Shown here: in pieces, positions 37,021 through 46,357 of the stretch
How the letters are laid out: each line of letters opens with the position of its first letter
How positions within the stretch are numbered: position 1 is the first letter of the stretch
Made by a program: the position numbers and the translations under genes
The notes under the pieces: generated by a model
The model's input: the letters and a program-made list of their open reading frames with translations, nothing else
What the model was told of the DNA's origin: nothing
Databases searched by the model: none
NCBI GenBank assembly: GCA_000156115.1
Contig: DS995276.1
Span: 2,427,719-2,491,718 of the forward strand
Source: Rhodobacteraceae bacterium HTCC2083
Lineage (GTDB): Bacteria; Pseudomonadota; Alphaproteobacteria; Rhodobacterales; Rhodobacteraceae
Reading direction: 5' to 3'
DNA length: 64,000 bases

Positions 37021-38064
37021 CTACGAATGCTGCGTTTCAGACCAAAGCCAAGAATGGACCGCACCTGGATACAAAACCTGTTCACTTAAGCCTCTAATAC
37101 GCTCAACTTCTTCGTAAATTGCTCGGTTTTCGTTGATCGCCCGTTCAATTTTCGCTTTTAAGTTAGCGTCAGAAGTATTGAAATGTGCTGCCAACTCAGC
37201 TTCTCGTTCTACCGGAATTTTTTGTCGACAGTATTCACATTTCATATCGGCAGAGTGATCATGAAGCTCTCTGCCAACTTCGACCCAAGCCGCTAGCGCC
37301 GGGTTCTTTTTCAATCGCTCGATTGCTGACGATGTTGCGCTTATTTGTAGAATGTTTGAGACGGCGACTACGTGGAGTTCTATCGCGTCAAAAAGTGGTT
37401 TTTCAGTCTGCCCTAGACGGATTTGTGGAACCGTGAACTCGGTCAGTTTGTTCATTGCAGACTGTTTCATCGTTTTGGAGGCCTCTGCAAGGTCCTCTAG
37501 CTTTAGCTGTTGGAAGGTAACCAGACCGTTGTATGCGTTCTCCGCGTTTCTCTTGTTATATGTCCGTGTCACAGCTCCTTTTGCGGCTTCGGTGATTTTG
37601 GGAGCAATGTCTGTGAAGACCTTACCCCTTTGCTTTTCCAACTTCGCTAGTTCAGTCTGTTTCTCAGACAGTTTTTGTGTCATTTTGAGTAGAACGGCTT
37701 CGTCGGATTTGACCGTCTCCGCCAAGGTCTTGTTCTCTGCCCCAATCACGTAAATTGGGTCCAAAGTTCCTTCGAGTTGTCCAATATTTGCGTCGACGTA
37801 CTCTGCATTGAACACTCGTATCTTGCGCGAATAGGGCTTCCCTTGTTGAAAATCTCCATCGTCGGTCTTGATCTTGTATTTCAGACTAGGGAAACTATCA
37901 GCCTGCCCCTCGTTTAAGTCTGAAAAGAATCTAGATAGCGTCGTCTTTCCAGACCCATTCAAACCGTAAATAAGGTTGAAGCGTTCGAATTGTGATATGT
38001 CTGATGGCTTCTTGTAATTGGAAAATACGCCAAGATTCTCGATTTTATCGAAGTGTCTGATCAT
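37021..38064 (-). pseudogene. AAA_13-type ATPase with zinc-hook motif, 3'-truncated (RloC/PrrC-related)
   Basis: The 347-residue frame begins MIRHFDKIENLGVF and has an ABC-type Walker A (YGLNGSGKTTLSRFF, about residue 33), then a long charged helical region and Cys276-x-x-Cys279 (CEYCRQKIP) resembling the zinc hook of RloC/Rad50-like proteins. Members of this class are usually 700-800 residues and carry the signature motif, Walker B and, in PrrC and RloC, a C-terminal anticodon nuclease. All of these are missing here; the frame ends in HSWLWSETQHS. It is most likely the remnant of a defence gene. Confidence 0.75.
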
Positions 38065-38705
38065 TTAATGAATACCCAAATCTATCTGCCAAAAAGAGCG
38101 TAGCTAATAATGGAAGGGTGCAACTTAAATATGGTAAAAGCAATGGCCATGCGCACCTAGGTTGTATGTCTGCTTTGCCACAGTCGAGTTATAGACCGCA
38201 TAACTGCAGCGAAAGTCCGGTTCCCGCCCAATGCAGCCATCTGTGCTTCGCGCAGCATCGGTCAAAGCGGGCTCTAACCGGTCGTTCTCCGCGACGCAGC
38301 AGCATCAGCTTAAAGGAGTAGTGACACCCATTCTCACGGCCCAGAGTCGTCTTTTGCTGTGTCATCTAATGCCGAGGAAGAACTTCGTAAGCGACCTTTG
38401 GGGAAATCGCTTTGTTGGACGGCACTACCACCTACCAAAGGGGCGGCCTTTAGACGCGCTAGCAAGTCCGGTTCGCGCACCCGCGCCAGGCGTTTGGAGT
38501 TTTGGGGCCGTTTTGACGCTGGAAGATCGAATCTGCCAGGGCTTCGTTTGCTGGCTTCTGACCAAGGATTGAGGCTCGCCAGTCAAAGCCGCGGCTACCT
38601 GCAGAAGGATGACGAAACCCAGCCAAAAAGCGGCCTGCCCTGTAAACCAAGCTGTAAACCAAGGAGCCCGAATGGGCCAAGACACGTATAAGTCTTTGAG
38701 AAGAT
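38065..38705. other. 640-bp gene-free stretch at the 3' side of tRNA-Cys
   Basis: Only overlapping short frames are present, none with a recognisable protein or ribosome binding site. A short tandem repeat (CTGTAAACCAAG twice, about 38639-38663) occurs close to the tRNA. No integrase gene or obvious copy of the tRNA 3' end was found here. The position, between a truncated defence gene and a tRNA, fits a decayed integration site. Confidence 0.4.
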
Positions 38706-38779
38706 TGGAGGCGAGTACCGGAATCGAACCGGTGTACGCGGATTTGCAATCCGCTGCATAACCACTCTACCAACTCGCC
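38706..38779 (-). tRNA. tRNA-Cys (anticodon GCA)
   Basis: On the minus strand the sequence starts GGCGAGT and closes with ACTCGCC, a perfect 7-bp acceptor stem, followed by T and an encoded CCA. The anticodon arm reads GCGGATTGCAAATCCGC with anticodon GCA (Cys). The T arm is CCGGTTCGATTCCGG. The gene is intact. Its 3' end faces the accessory region at 18-38 kb. Confidence 0.97.
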
Positions 38780-38932
38780 AGCCAGAGATATCACGCAATT
38801 AACTTATCTGGCAAACTGCTGCAAGACCTAAGCGGTGCGAAATTTAGCGAATTGTGCGGAGGTGGGGCGTTGTGGGGGCGCGCGTGATGTGGCACTAAAG
38901 TGCAAAGGATTCTGAACGGATGAGTTTAGCCA

Positions 38933-39586
38933 ATGTCTGATTTTGCAGCACGTCGTGTCATGATGGTGGACACCCAAGTTCGCCCCTCCGATGTTACCAA
39001 ATTTCCAATCATCGATGCGATGCTATCGGTAGAGCGCGAGAACTTTGTTCCGAGTGAGCGCCGCGAAGCGGCTTATGTCGATGGCAACCTTGCGCTGAGT
39101 GTGGGGCGTGTTTTGCTTGAGCCGCGCACGCTCGCGAAAATGCTCGACGCTTTGAATTTGCAAAATGATGAGTTGGTGCTCGATATCGGGTCAGGCTATG
39201 GCTATTCGGCCGCGATTATCGCTCATATTGCCCAAGCGGTAGTTGCGCTCGAAGCCGATGAGGCGATGGTTGCAGATGCGCAAACTGTGCTGAGCGATGC
39301 GGGCGCAGACAGTGTGATCATGAACGCGGGGCCGCTTGAGGCGGGTGTCGCAGAACACGGACCCTACGATGTGATCACCATCCAGGGCGGTGTTGAAGCG
39401 GTGCCAGTCGCAATTATCGATCAGCTGAAAGAGGGTGGGCGCATCGCGGCACTCTTTATGACGGGTGCTTTGGGCGAAGTGCGGATTGGTCGCAAAATCG
39501 ACGGGCAGATGAATTGGCGTCTTGCGTTTAATGCCAGTGCGCCCGTTTTGCCGGGATTCTCAAAGGCGCGTGACTTCGCACTGTAA
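38933..39586 (+). CDS. pcm: Protein-L-isoaspartate O-methyltransferase family protein
   Basis: A 217-residue SAM-dependent methyltransferase. It begins MSDFAARRVMMVDTQVRPSD, has motif I VLDIGSGYGYSAAI and the Pcm-type KEGGRIAALF region. It may repair isoaspartyl damage or methylate another substrate; members of this Rhodobacterales branch lie directly before a tolC-like gene, as here. First gene of the core-like region right of the tRNA. Confidence 0.88.
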   Translation: MSDFAARRVMMVDTQVRPSDVTKFPIIDAMLSVERENFVPSERREAAYVDGNLALSVGRVLLEPRTLAKMLDALNLQNDELVLDIGSGYGYSAAIIAHIAQAVVALEADEAMVADAQTVLSDAGADSVIMNAGPLEAGVAEHGPYDVITIQGGVEAVPVAIIDQLKEGGRIAALFMTGALGEVRIGRKIDGQMNWRLAFNASAPVLPGFSKARDFAL

Positions 39587-39597
39587 TATTTAAGATC

Positions 39598-39625
39598 CGC
39601 GCGACGGAAGCTGCTGTGTCGCGCG
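39598..39625 (+). terminator. Stem-loop between pcm and tolC-like gene
   Basis: CGCGCGAC (39598-39605) pairs perfectly with GTCGCGCG (39618-39625) around a 12-nt loop. Only TTAAGAC follows, so it is a weak terminator or an RNA-stability element. Confidence 0.4.
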
Positions 39626-39677
39626 TTAAGACTGTATCAGAGCATCCCGAATGGATGCGGAAATCCTTGGGGGCAGA

Positions 39678-41087
39678 ATGCTCGATCTATTGATGAAGGT
39701 GCGACGCACGACTGCACTTGTTGGCCTCTCTTTACTGTCCGCGCAAACGGTGCAGGCCGAAACGCTCTCGGATGCGCTGATCGGGGCGTTCAATCATTCA
39801 GGGTTGCTGGAACAAAATCGCGCTCTACTACGTGCAGCAGATGAGGATGTGGCCATCGCAACGGCTTCCCTCCGCCCGATCTTGAATTTCAAGGGCTTTT
39901 TGGGCCGCAGTTTTTCACGCACGTCTAATACGTCAAGCGGACTGCTGGTGGATCAAAGCAGCACGACAGCGACGATTGGCATCGCGATGGATCTACTGAT
40001 CTACGACGGCGGCCAAACCCGATATGCCATTGAATCTGCAAAAGAAAACGTGCTTGGTACGCGTGCGCGCCTGCTGTCGCTGGAGCAATCTGTGCTTTTG
40101 CGCGCGATCCAAGCGTTTATGAATGTGCGCGCCACAACCGAAACCGTCGCGTTGCGTCAAAGCAATGTGCGGCTGATCACGCAAGAACTGCGCGCCGCGC
40201 GCGATCGCTTTGAAGTTGGTGAGATCACACGCACAGACGTCGCACTGGCCGAGGCGCGCCTTGCCTCTGCCCGCTCCGCTCTTGCAGCAGCAGAAGGGGA
40301 TTTGATCCGCTCGCACGAAGAATACCGCGCGTCAGTCGGGCATAAGCCTGGCAATCTGCGTCCACCGAAGAACCTGCCCAAAACGGCTAATTCCGTTGAA
40401 AAGGCCAAATCCATCGCGGTGCGTGGTCATCCCGATATGCAGGCTGTGCAACATGACGTGGCTGCGGCAGATCTCAATGTAGCGCGTGCGGATGCCGCAA
40501 TGCGCGGCACTGTGCGCTTGCGCGGCGGGCTGAACCGCACCCAAACGCCGTCGGCGAACACCTCTACTAACGCGGGCTCCTTGTCGCTTGAGGCAACTGT
40601 GCCGATCTATCAAGGTGGCCGTCTTAGCGCATTGCATCGCCAAGCAATGGCGCGCCGTGATGCGGCCCGCTCTGGTCTGCACATTACAAGGCATCAGATT
40701 CAACAAAACGTTGGCGATGCGTTTGCGCAATTGCGTGTATCCCGCGCATCTCGCGATGCAAGCGAACGTCAAATCCGTGCAGCAACCGTCGCGTTCAGGG
40801 GCGTGCGCGAAGAGGCGGCCGTTGGATCACGTACGACGTTGGATGTGCTCAACGCAGAGCAAGAATTGCTCGATGCACGCTCTAGTCTGATCGGTGTGCA
40901 AACCAACGAATTCATTGCCGCTTATTCTGCGCTGGCGGCGATGGGCCTGTTGACGGCCGAGCACTTAAACCTGCCTGTGCAGCAGTATGATCCGACCGCC
41001 TATTACAAGCTGGTGAAAGACGCACCCGCGCGCAGCGTGCAGGGCGACAAGCTGGATCGCGTCCTGCGCTCGCTTAACAAAAACTAG
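39678..41087 (+). CDS. tolC: TolC-family outer-membrane channel protein
   Basis: A ~469-residue outer-membrane efflux/type I secretion channel. I start at ATG 39678 (MLDLLMKVRRTTAL), preceded by TTGGGGGC; ATG 39693 is also possible. The signal peptide ends at VQAE. The two internally similar halves carry long helices (ETLSDALIGAFNHSGLLEQN; RARLLSLEQSVLLRAIQAF) and beta segments (VPIYQGGRLSAL). It could serve as the export duct for RTX-type proteins such as that at 32600, though no type I ABC/MFP pair lies next to it. Confidence 0.92.
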   Translation: MLDLLMKVRRTTALVGLSLLSAQTVQAETLSDALIGAFNHSGLLEQNRALLRAADEDVAIATASLRPILNFKGFLGRSFSRTSNTSSGLLVDQSSTTATIGIAMDLLIYDGGQTRYAIESAKENVLGTRARLLSLEQSVLLRAIQAFMNVRATTETVALRQSNVRLITQELRAARDRFEVGEITRTDVALAEARLASARSALAAAEGDLIRSHEEYRASVGHKPGNLRPPKNLPKTANSVEKAKSIAVRGHPDMQAVQHDVAAADLNVARADAAMRGTVRLRGGLNRTQTPSANTSTNAGSLSLEATVPIYQGGRLSALHRQAMARRDAARSGLHITRHQIQQNVGDAFAQLRVSRASRDASERQIRAATVAFRGVREEAAVGSRTTLDVLNAEQELLDARSSLIGVQTNEFIAAYSALAAMGLLTAEHLNLPVQQYDPTAYYKLVKDAPARSVQGDKLDRVLRSLNKN

Positions 41088-41212
41088 TTTTAGGCGACTT
41101 GCGCGCGAATATTTTTGTCATAGCGCGGTAAAAACTACTGCTAATTCGTTCTATCTGTTGTGAGGATTTGCTTTGGCAGGTATTCTGCATCCGAGGCGAA
41201 AATGGAATTATA

Positions 41213-42214
41213 ATGTCAGATCCGGTTACCAATATCGAAATTGAAGACGTATTGTCTTCCATTCGTCGACTTGTGTCTGATGAGGCGCGTGCCGCTGAGC
41301 GGGGAGAGAAAGAGCTGTCTTTTTCCTCGGACGTTCCCCTTCAATCCGTTGAATTAGAAGAAGAAAAATCTGACGAGGTGATGGAATCTACCGCCCCTAA
41401 AGCCGCGCCCGCACTTGTGCTGACCGCAGCCCTGCGCATCGTGCCGGAGCACGAGAATACTGCGGAAAAGGCCGACTTAGAGAATAACGAACCGGAAGAC
41501 GAGGGCGCATCAGATGATGACACTTTGATTCTGACGCAGGTGCATTCTGACGATGACACAGGGCAAGTTTTCGCAGAACAGGCAGAAGCTGAGCAAAATG
41601 TAGCTGACGATCACGCCGTGGATACCACCGAAGATACGCATGAAAGCGAGGTGAGCGCGCAAGAAGAGCACGACGCACCCGCGCCTGAAATGCGCGATGA
41701 CGCTGAGGCAGACAACGAAGACCAAGACGCGACGCCTGAAGAGCCCGTCACAATCGAAGATAAAATTGCAGCTCTCGAAGCTCTTATTTCGGGCACTGAT
41801 AGCGAGTTTGAGCCCGATGGCGCGGAACAGGGGGGCAATGCGGCCCGTCGGCTCCAGTCATTGCCTTGGGAAGACAGCAGCCCGTCACATAGTGGTTTGC
41901 AAACTGGCGCTTTGCCCGATCCAGAAATCGTATCGCAAGCAGCGGCCTTTCATGACACTGCAACAGCTTTCGAGCGGGCCCATACCGAAGCGGTCGAAAC
42001 AGCGCAAGCTGAGCTATCGACGAACGCCAGTGAGACCTTGCTAGAGAACGAAGAAATCGCAAGCGTTGTCGATGAAGAAGCGCTACGCGATATGGTTTCA
42101 GAGATTGTGCGTCAGGAATTGCAGGGACCTTTGGGCGAACGCATCACGCGCAACGTGCGTAAACTCGTACGCCGCGAAATTTATCGTGCTTTGGCGGCAA
42201 ACGAACTCGACTAA
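41213..42214 (+). CDS. PopZ-like acidic pole-organising protein (DUF2497)
   Basis: A 333-residue protein from ATG 41213. The N-terminus SDPVTNIEIEDVLSSIRRLV and the C-terminal helices (EEALRDMVSEIVRQELQGPL, then GERITRNVRKLVRREIYRAL) are the two conserved ends of PopZ/DUF2497 proteins. Between them lie ~230 disordered residues rich in Asp and Glu, as in PopZ's acidic spacer. PopZ forms polar condensates that anchor the chromosome origin in alphaproteobacteria; the same role is inferred. The usual valS position next to popZ is not kept here. Confidence 0.82.
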   Translation: MSDPVTNIEIEDVLSSIRRLVSDEARAAERGEKELSFSSDVPLQSVELEEEKSDEVMESTAPKAAPALVLTAALRIVPEHENTAEKADLENNEPEDEGASDDDTLILTQVHSDDDTGQVFAEQAEAEQNVADDHAVDTTEDTHESEVSAQEEHDAPAPEMRDDAEADNEDQDATPEEPVTIEDKIAALEALISGTDSEFEPDGAEQGGNAARRLQSLPWEDSSPSHSGLQTGALPDPEIVSQAAAFHDTATAFERAHTEAVETAQAELSTNASETLLENEEIASVVDEEALRDMVSEIVRQELQGPLGERITRNVRKLVRREIYRALAANELD

Positions 42215-42224
42215 GGTCCGCCTC

Positions 42225-43676
42225 TTAGGGCGCGACCGGCTCTGCCAATTCAAACAACAAATCCAAATCCATGTGGGTTTCCAGATGGCTTGCGAGCTTA
42301 TCCAGCACCGCCTCCACGTCTGCCGCATAGTTGAAATCTTGCGACGCTAAGTCGCCGATGAAGCTAGCGCGAAAGTCATCCGCGGTGAAAAGGCCGTGCA
42401 AATAGCAGCCCATGATCTGCCCGTTTGCGCTTGCTGCACCCTCAGAGCGTCCCCCAATGTCCAACCAAGCGCGTGCGCGATCAGGGCCATCGGTCTCGCC
42501 CAGATGGATCTCATAGCCTGCAACAGAATCCCCCGTTGGCGTGTAGGTCGCCGCGGTTAAGGCCAGTCTCTTTTGCTCCGACATGCGGGTCTTCACGTTC
42601 AAATGCCCCAAACCCTGAACCGTTGATGGCGCGCCCTCGATACCCAATGGATCCGCGATCTCTGTGCCAAGCATCTGATATCCTCCGCAAATCCCCAACA
42701 CACGCCCGCCACGGCGAATATGTGCAGTTAAATCAATGTCCCAGCCCTGCGCACGGAAGAACGCGAGGTCTGGAATCGTCGCTTTAGAGCCAGGAATAAG
42801 GATCAGATCAGCATCCGCGGGCAGGGGGCGGCCTCGTTCCACGATATCGACACTGATGTTCGGGTCGGCAGACAGTGGATCAAGGTCATCAAAATTCGCG
42901 ATCCTTGCAAGACGCGGCACGGCGATCTTGAAAGTGCCATCATGCGTTGATGCGATGTCCATCACGTCCTCAGCGGGCAGACGCCACGCATCTTCAAACC
43001 ACGGAATGACACCCAAAGACGGCCAACCTGTGTGTTCAGTGATCGCTGTTAGGCCGTCATCAAAAAGGCTGACATCGCCACGAAACTTGTTGATGCAAAA
43101 AGCTTTTATATGATCCACATCAGTTTTGGGAAGGATCGTTTGCGTGCCGACAAGTTGCGCGATGACGCCGCCGCGATCAATATCACCTGTCAAAACGACA
43201 GGCACCTGCGCGGCCTCTGCAAAGCCCATATTGGCAATGTCGCCCGCGCGTAAATTGATCTCTGCGGGGCTGCCTGCACCCTCTATCACAATCAAGTCTG
43301 CTGTTTTGGCGAGGCGGTGAAAGCTCTCCAAAACTGCGCTCATCAACTTGGGTTTCGCTTTCGCATAATCACGCGCGCGCAGCGTGTCCCAGCGTTTGCC
43401 CTGCACGATCACCTGTGCGCCCGTATCGGTTTCGGGTTTTAACAAAACGGGGTTCATATCCGTATGTGCATCACGTCGCGCGGCTAATGACTGCAAGGCC
43501 TGTGCGCGGCCAATTTCGCCACCATCAACAGTGACAGCCGCATTGTTGGACATGTTTTGCGGTTTGAAGGGCGCGACTGATAGCCCACGATTGGCAAAAG
43601 CCCGCGCGATTCCAGCCACAAGCATGGATTTCCCCACATTCGAGCCTGCGCCCTGGATCATTATTGCTTTGGTCAT
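42225..43676 (-). CDS. cobQ: Cobyric acid synthase
   Basis: A 483-residue glutamine-dependent amidase that amidates cobyrinic acid a,c-diamide in cobalamin synthesis. The N-terminal P-loop-like motif is [14 protein letters not shown]; the C-terminal glutaminase domain has [12 protein letters not shown] with the catalytic Cys and a distal His (CYLHGLF). I chose ATG 43676 because AGGGGG lies 7 nt upstream; an ATG at 43691 would place that site inside the gene. No other cobalamin genes are near. Confidence 0.95.
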   Translation of the reverse strand: MTKAIMIQGAGSNVGKSMLVAGIARAFANRGLSVAPFKPQNMSNNAAVTVDGGEIGRAQALQSLAARRDAHTDMNPVLLKPETDTGAQVIVQGKRWDTLRARDYAKAKPKLMSAVLESFHRLAKTADLIVIEGAGSPAEINLRAGDIANMGFAEAAQVPVVLTGDIDRGGVIAQLVGTQTILPKTDVDHIKAFCINKFRGDVSLFDDGLTAITEHTGWPSLGVIPWFEDAWRLPAEDVMDIASTHDGTFKIAVPRLARIANFDDLDPLSADPNISVDIVERGRPLPADADLILIPGSKATIPDLAFFRAQGWDIDLTAHIRRGGRVLGICGGYQMLGTEIADPLGIEGAPSTVQGLGHLNVKTRMSEQKRLALTAATYTPTGDSVAGYEIHLGETDGPDRARAWLDIGGRSEGAASANGQIMGCYLHGLFTADDFRASFIGDLASQDFNYAADVEAVLDKLASHLETHMDLDLLFELAEPVAP

Positions 43677-43734
43677 GGACAGCCCCCTCATTCACCATCA
43701 GACATAGTTGGGAGTGATGCAGAGCGAAAGAGCC

Positions 43735-44304
43735 ATGAACACACCCGCGCATTTGATCTTAGGTTTGGCAGCATTTTCACTCGCGGATAATCGTAAAGTG
43801 ACGGGAGCTGCGGGTTTTGGCGCGCTTTTGCCGGATCTATCGCTTTATGTCATGGCAGGGGGGGCGCTGGCGATCTTGCAGATCCCGCCGGATGTGGTGT
43901 TTGGGCATTTGTATTACTCGAATGCGTGGCAAACGGTGTTCGCGATCGACAACTCGTTTTTACTCTGGGGTTTGGTGCTGGCCTTTGCGCTTTGGCGGAA
44001 AGCGCGCGCTGGCGTGGCGTTTGCGGGTGCAGGATTGTTGCACGTTTCGTTGGATTTTCCGCTACATCACGATGATGGTCGCCCGCATTTTTGGCCCGCG
44101 AGTGATTGGATTTTTGAAAGTCCCGTCAGCTATTGGGATCGTGCGCATCATGCGGGCTGGGTGCAACCGCTAGAAGTTACTTTGGTCTTTATCTGCGTGG
44201 CGGTTCTCTTTCGACGCTTCGCGCGTTGGCCGATGCGGGTGGTTGCACTTGTCCTGCTCGCTATGGAACTGATGGTGGCGCGTGTTTGGATGTTCGTTTT
44301 CTAA
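43735..44304 (+). CDS. Integral membrane protein of unknown function beside cobQ
   Basis: A 189-residue hydrophobic protein (ATG 43735; a TTG at 43708 would add nine residues). It has about four to five transmembrane segments with conserved-looking His/Asp motifs: NTPAHLILGLAAF, LPDLSLYVMAGG, HVSLDFPLHHDDGRPHFWP. The pattern of an early PAH, PD and later HHDDGRPHF recalls membrane-bound metal-dependent hydrolases of the YdjM/DUF4184 kind. Divergent from cobQ; no functional link is shown. Confidence 0.7.
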   Translation: MNTPAHLILGLAAFSLADNRKVTGAAGFGALLPDLSLYVMAGGALAILQIPPDVVFGHLYYSNAWQTVFAIDNSFLLWGLVLAFALWRKARAGVAFAGAGLLHVSLDFPLHHDDGRPHFWPASDWIFESPVSYWDRAHHAGWVQPLEVTLVFICVAVLFRRFARWPMRVVALVLLAMELMVARVWMFVF

Positions 44305-44319
44305 AAAGAACATGCGTAC

Positions 44320-44356
44320 AAAAAAACGCCCCCGAGAACAGATCGGAGGCGCTTTT
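44320..44356 (-). terminator. Rho-independent terminator after the DUF6280-like gene
   Basis: On the minus strand GCGCCTCCGA (loop TCTGTTC) pairs with TCGGGGGCG with one mismatch and is followed by TTTTTT. On the plus strand the other side carries TTTT, so it may also end the membrane-protein gene (stop 44304). Confidence 0.82.
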
Positions 44357-44378
44357 GACTTTCGGGTGAAAGCGTTGT

Positions 44379-44699
44379 TTATGCGGCTTCTGCCTGCTGT
44401 GCAGCGTTGCGGCGCTCCGACTCCTCGCGAGACAGGGCGACGGATGTGCGCACACCTTTGGAAACGAAGTCCATCAAGCCTGCGACAACGCGTTCGTTCG
44501 GGTCGATGCCCGCGCAAGACAACACTTCACGGCCATCACGCGAACGCGCCCAACGGGCGATTTGCTCAGGACCATTTCCATACTTTTTATCGTCGGCAAT
44601 TGCATCGTCGAGCGCTGCTAGGACGACTGCCGCAAACAATTTGCGCGCACGGTTGCCTTGCTCAGAATTGTAGGCGGTACCGTCTACGAAATCTCTCAT
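44379..44699 (-). CDS. Short conserved Rhodobacterales protein (DUF6280-like)
   Basis: A 106-residue soluble protein from ATG 44699 (AAGGA upstream): MRDFVDGTAYNSEQGNRARK, AAVVLAALDDAIADDKKYGN, WARSRDGREVLSCAGIDPNE. I believe it belongs to DUF6280, a family largely confined to Rhodobacterales, but this is from memory. The regular helical pattern and a single Cys are visible; no catalytic motif. It is divergent from efp with a 218-bp gap. Confidence 0.82.
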   Translation of the reverse strand: MRDFVDGTAYNSEQGNRARKLFAAVVLAALDDAIADDKKYGNGPEQIARWARSRDGREVLSCAGIDPNERVVAGLMDFVSKGVRTSVALSREESERRNAAQQAEAA

Positions 44700-44917
44700 A
44701 ATTTCGATCCTTATTCTTGCTCTTGTGTTTCCGGCGTAGAGGCTCTTATGACCCATCCTCTCCGATTCGGATACCCTCTATTTGCATAGCACTTATGCGC
44801 AATTTGCATGGCTTGCTGCAGGTGCAGCACGAGATATAGCGTTCTTGCACGGGGGCTACCTGCGAGATATAGGGTGCGACAAGATTTCATCAACCTTCTG
44901 ATATGGTTTTGACACAT

Positions 44918-45481
44918 ATGCCCAAGATTAACGGAAACGAAATTCGCCCCGGAAATGTTCTTGAACACAACGAAGGCCTGTGGGCCGCCGTTAAGGTAGA
45001 TCATGTAAAACCGGGCAAGGGTGGCGCATTTGCACAAGTAGAAATGCGCAACCTTCGTAACGGATCCAAACTGAACGAACGCTTTCGCAGTGCAGACAAG
45101 GTAGAACGCGTACGGTTAGAACAAAAAGATCAACAATTCCTGTACGAGTCCGACGGCATGTTAGTGTTCATGGACACGGAAACCTATGAGCAGATTGAAC
45201 TGCCTGCAGAGCTCCTGGGTGAGCGCCGTCCGTTCTTGCAGGATGGCATGACGATTGTTGTGGAATTTCACGATGAAGAGGCGCTGCACGCGACGATTCC
45301 GCAGAAAGTGACCTGCAAGATTGTTGAGACAGAACCGGTCGTCAAAGGTCAGACTGCAGCGAATAGTTTTAAACCTGCGATACTGGAAAACGGTGTGAAG
45401 GTTATGGTGCCGCCTTTCGTGGGGCAGGACGAAAGCATCGTCGTGGACACTGTGTCCATGGAGTACTCCGAGCGCGCTTGA
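44918..45481 (+). CDS. efp: Elongation factor P
   Basis: A 187-residue EF-P, which relieves ribosome stalling at polyproline. The start is placed at ATG 44918 ([16 protein letters not shown]), as in other alphaproteobacteria; an in-frame ATG at 44903 would add five residues. The tip loop KPGKGGAF carries Lys34, the site of beta-lysylation by EpmA in many bacteria. The C-terminus [12 protein letters not shown] is typical. A small stem-loop follows. Confidence 0.96.
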   Translation: MPKINGNEIRPGNVLEHNEGLWAAVKVDHVKPGKGGAFAQVEMRNLRNGSKLNERFRSADKVERVRLEQKDQQFLYESDGMLVFMDTETYEQIELPAELLGERRPFLQDGMTIVVEFHDEEALHATIPQKVTCKIVETEPVVKGQTAANSFKPAILENGVKVMVPPFVGQDESIVVDTVSMEYSERA

Positions 45482-45482
45482 T

Positions 45483-45511
45483 AAGCCGCTAAAGCGGGGG
45501 ATTGCGGCTTT
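45483..45511 (+). terminator. Weak stem-loop after efp
   Basis: AAGCCGC (45483-45489) pairs with GCGGCTT (45504-45510) two bases after the efp stop; the loop is 14 nt and the T-run is short. It may end the efp transcript before the convergent ygfZ-like gene. Confidence 0.4.
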
Positions 45512-45547
45512 GCCACAAACTCCAAGGCATTTTTGAGACCAGAGAAA

Positions 45548-46291
45548 TTAAGACGCGTAGGTAATCTGCGCGTCTTTTGCTTTTAAAGGGCCCGTTGCGC
45601 GATCAAAGCGCACGTAGGCGAGGGCTTTGTCGCCCGACTGGCTAAAGAGCGTGCCGGCGACCTTATCTGCCTCGGTCGTGATGTCGGTACCAATCGGGGC
45701 TGAGCCTGTGATTGACACTTGGGCCAGCCCTTTGCGCAGCTGCGTTTTGTGTTTCATGCGCGCGGTCACTTCTTGGCCGACATAGCACCCTTTCTTGAAA
45801 TCAACACCATTCAGCCGCTCGAACCCCATTTCCAATAGGAAGCTGTCAGGTGTCAGCTCAATACCAGCGCGCGGGACACTATGAGTGACGTTCAAAGCAG
45901 TCCAATCCACATCTTGCGCGATTTGCCCATCATAACCGCGCCATCCAAGAGCGGCGAGACGGGGGTCGACGAAAGCGCCTTCTGGGATCGGGCCAAGGCC
46001 ACGCGAGACCGATCTTTTATCGTCTGCAATGGTCACATCTGCGCGCAATTTGTACATTGTCAGCCGTTTGGCCAGCGCGTCGGTTTGGCTGGCATCCGTA
46101 TCAAGCAAGATGGCGTCACCGTCCGGCACTAAAAAGAAATCCGCAATGTATTTCCCCTGTGGCGTCAGCATCGCGGTATACACAAGCCCTTGATCCAGCT
46201 TTTGCACATCATTGGTGAGCAGGCCTTGCAGGAAAGCTCTTGCATCGGCTCCAGTCACGCGCAGCAGTCGGCGGGTCTCGGGGTGGATCAT
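45548..46291 (-). CDS. ygfZ: Folate-binding YgfZ/GcvT-like protein
   Basis: A 247-residue tetrahydrofolate-binding protein of the COG0354 group, needed for assembly or repair of certain Fe-S enzymes. The diagnostic motif KKGCYVGQEVTARM with its conserved Cys is present. The start is ATG 46291 with GGGAGAG upstream; the longer frame to 46417 is not needed. It is divergent from the glycosyltransferase gene. Confidence 0.92.
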   Translation of the reverse strand: MIHPETRRLLRVTGADARAFLQGLLTNDVQKLDQGLVYTAMLTPQGKYIADFFLVPDGDAILLDTDASQTDALAKRLTMYKLRADVTIADDKRSVSRGLGPIPEGAFVDPRLAALGWRGYDGQIAQDVDWTALNVTHSVPRAGIELTPDSFLLEMGFERLNGVDFKKGCYVGQEVTARMKHKTQLRKGLAQVSITGSAPIGTDITTEADKVAGTLFSQSGDKALAYVRFDRATGPLKAKDAQITYAS

Positions 46292-46357
46292 TTTGCTCTC
46301 CCTCAGGCTTTGCCCTAGATATAGGAGGAGTGGAGCGAAGTGAGAAGGGCCAAGGCT

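Noticed and set aside
38359-38691. Overlapping 80-110-codon frames on both strands near tRNA-Cys
   Set aside because: They overlap each other in several frames, have no ribosome binding sites and resemble the spurious frames commonly annotated beside tRNAs.
38706-38779. Duplicated tRNA 3' end (att site) elsewhere in the window
   Set aside because: I found no second copy of the tRNA-Cys 3' sequence by eye, so no integrated element is claimed.
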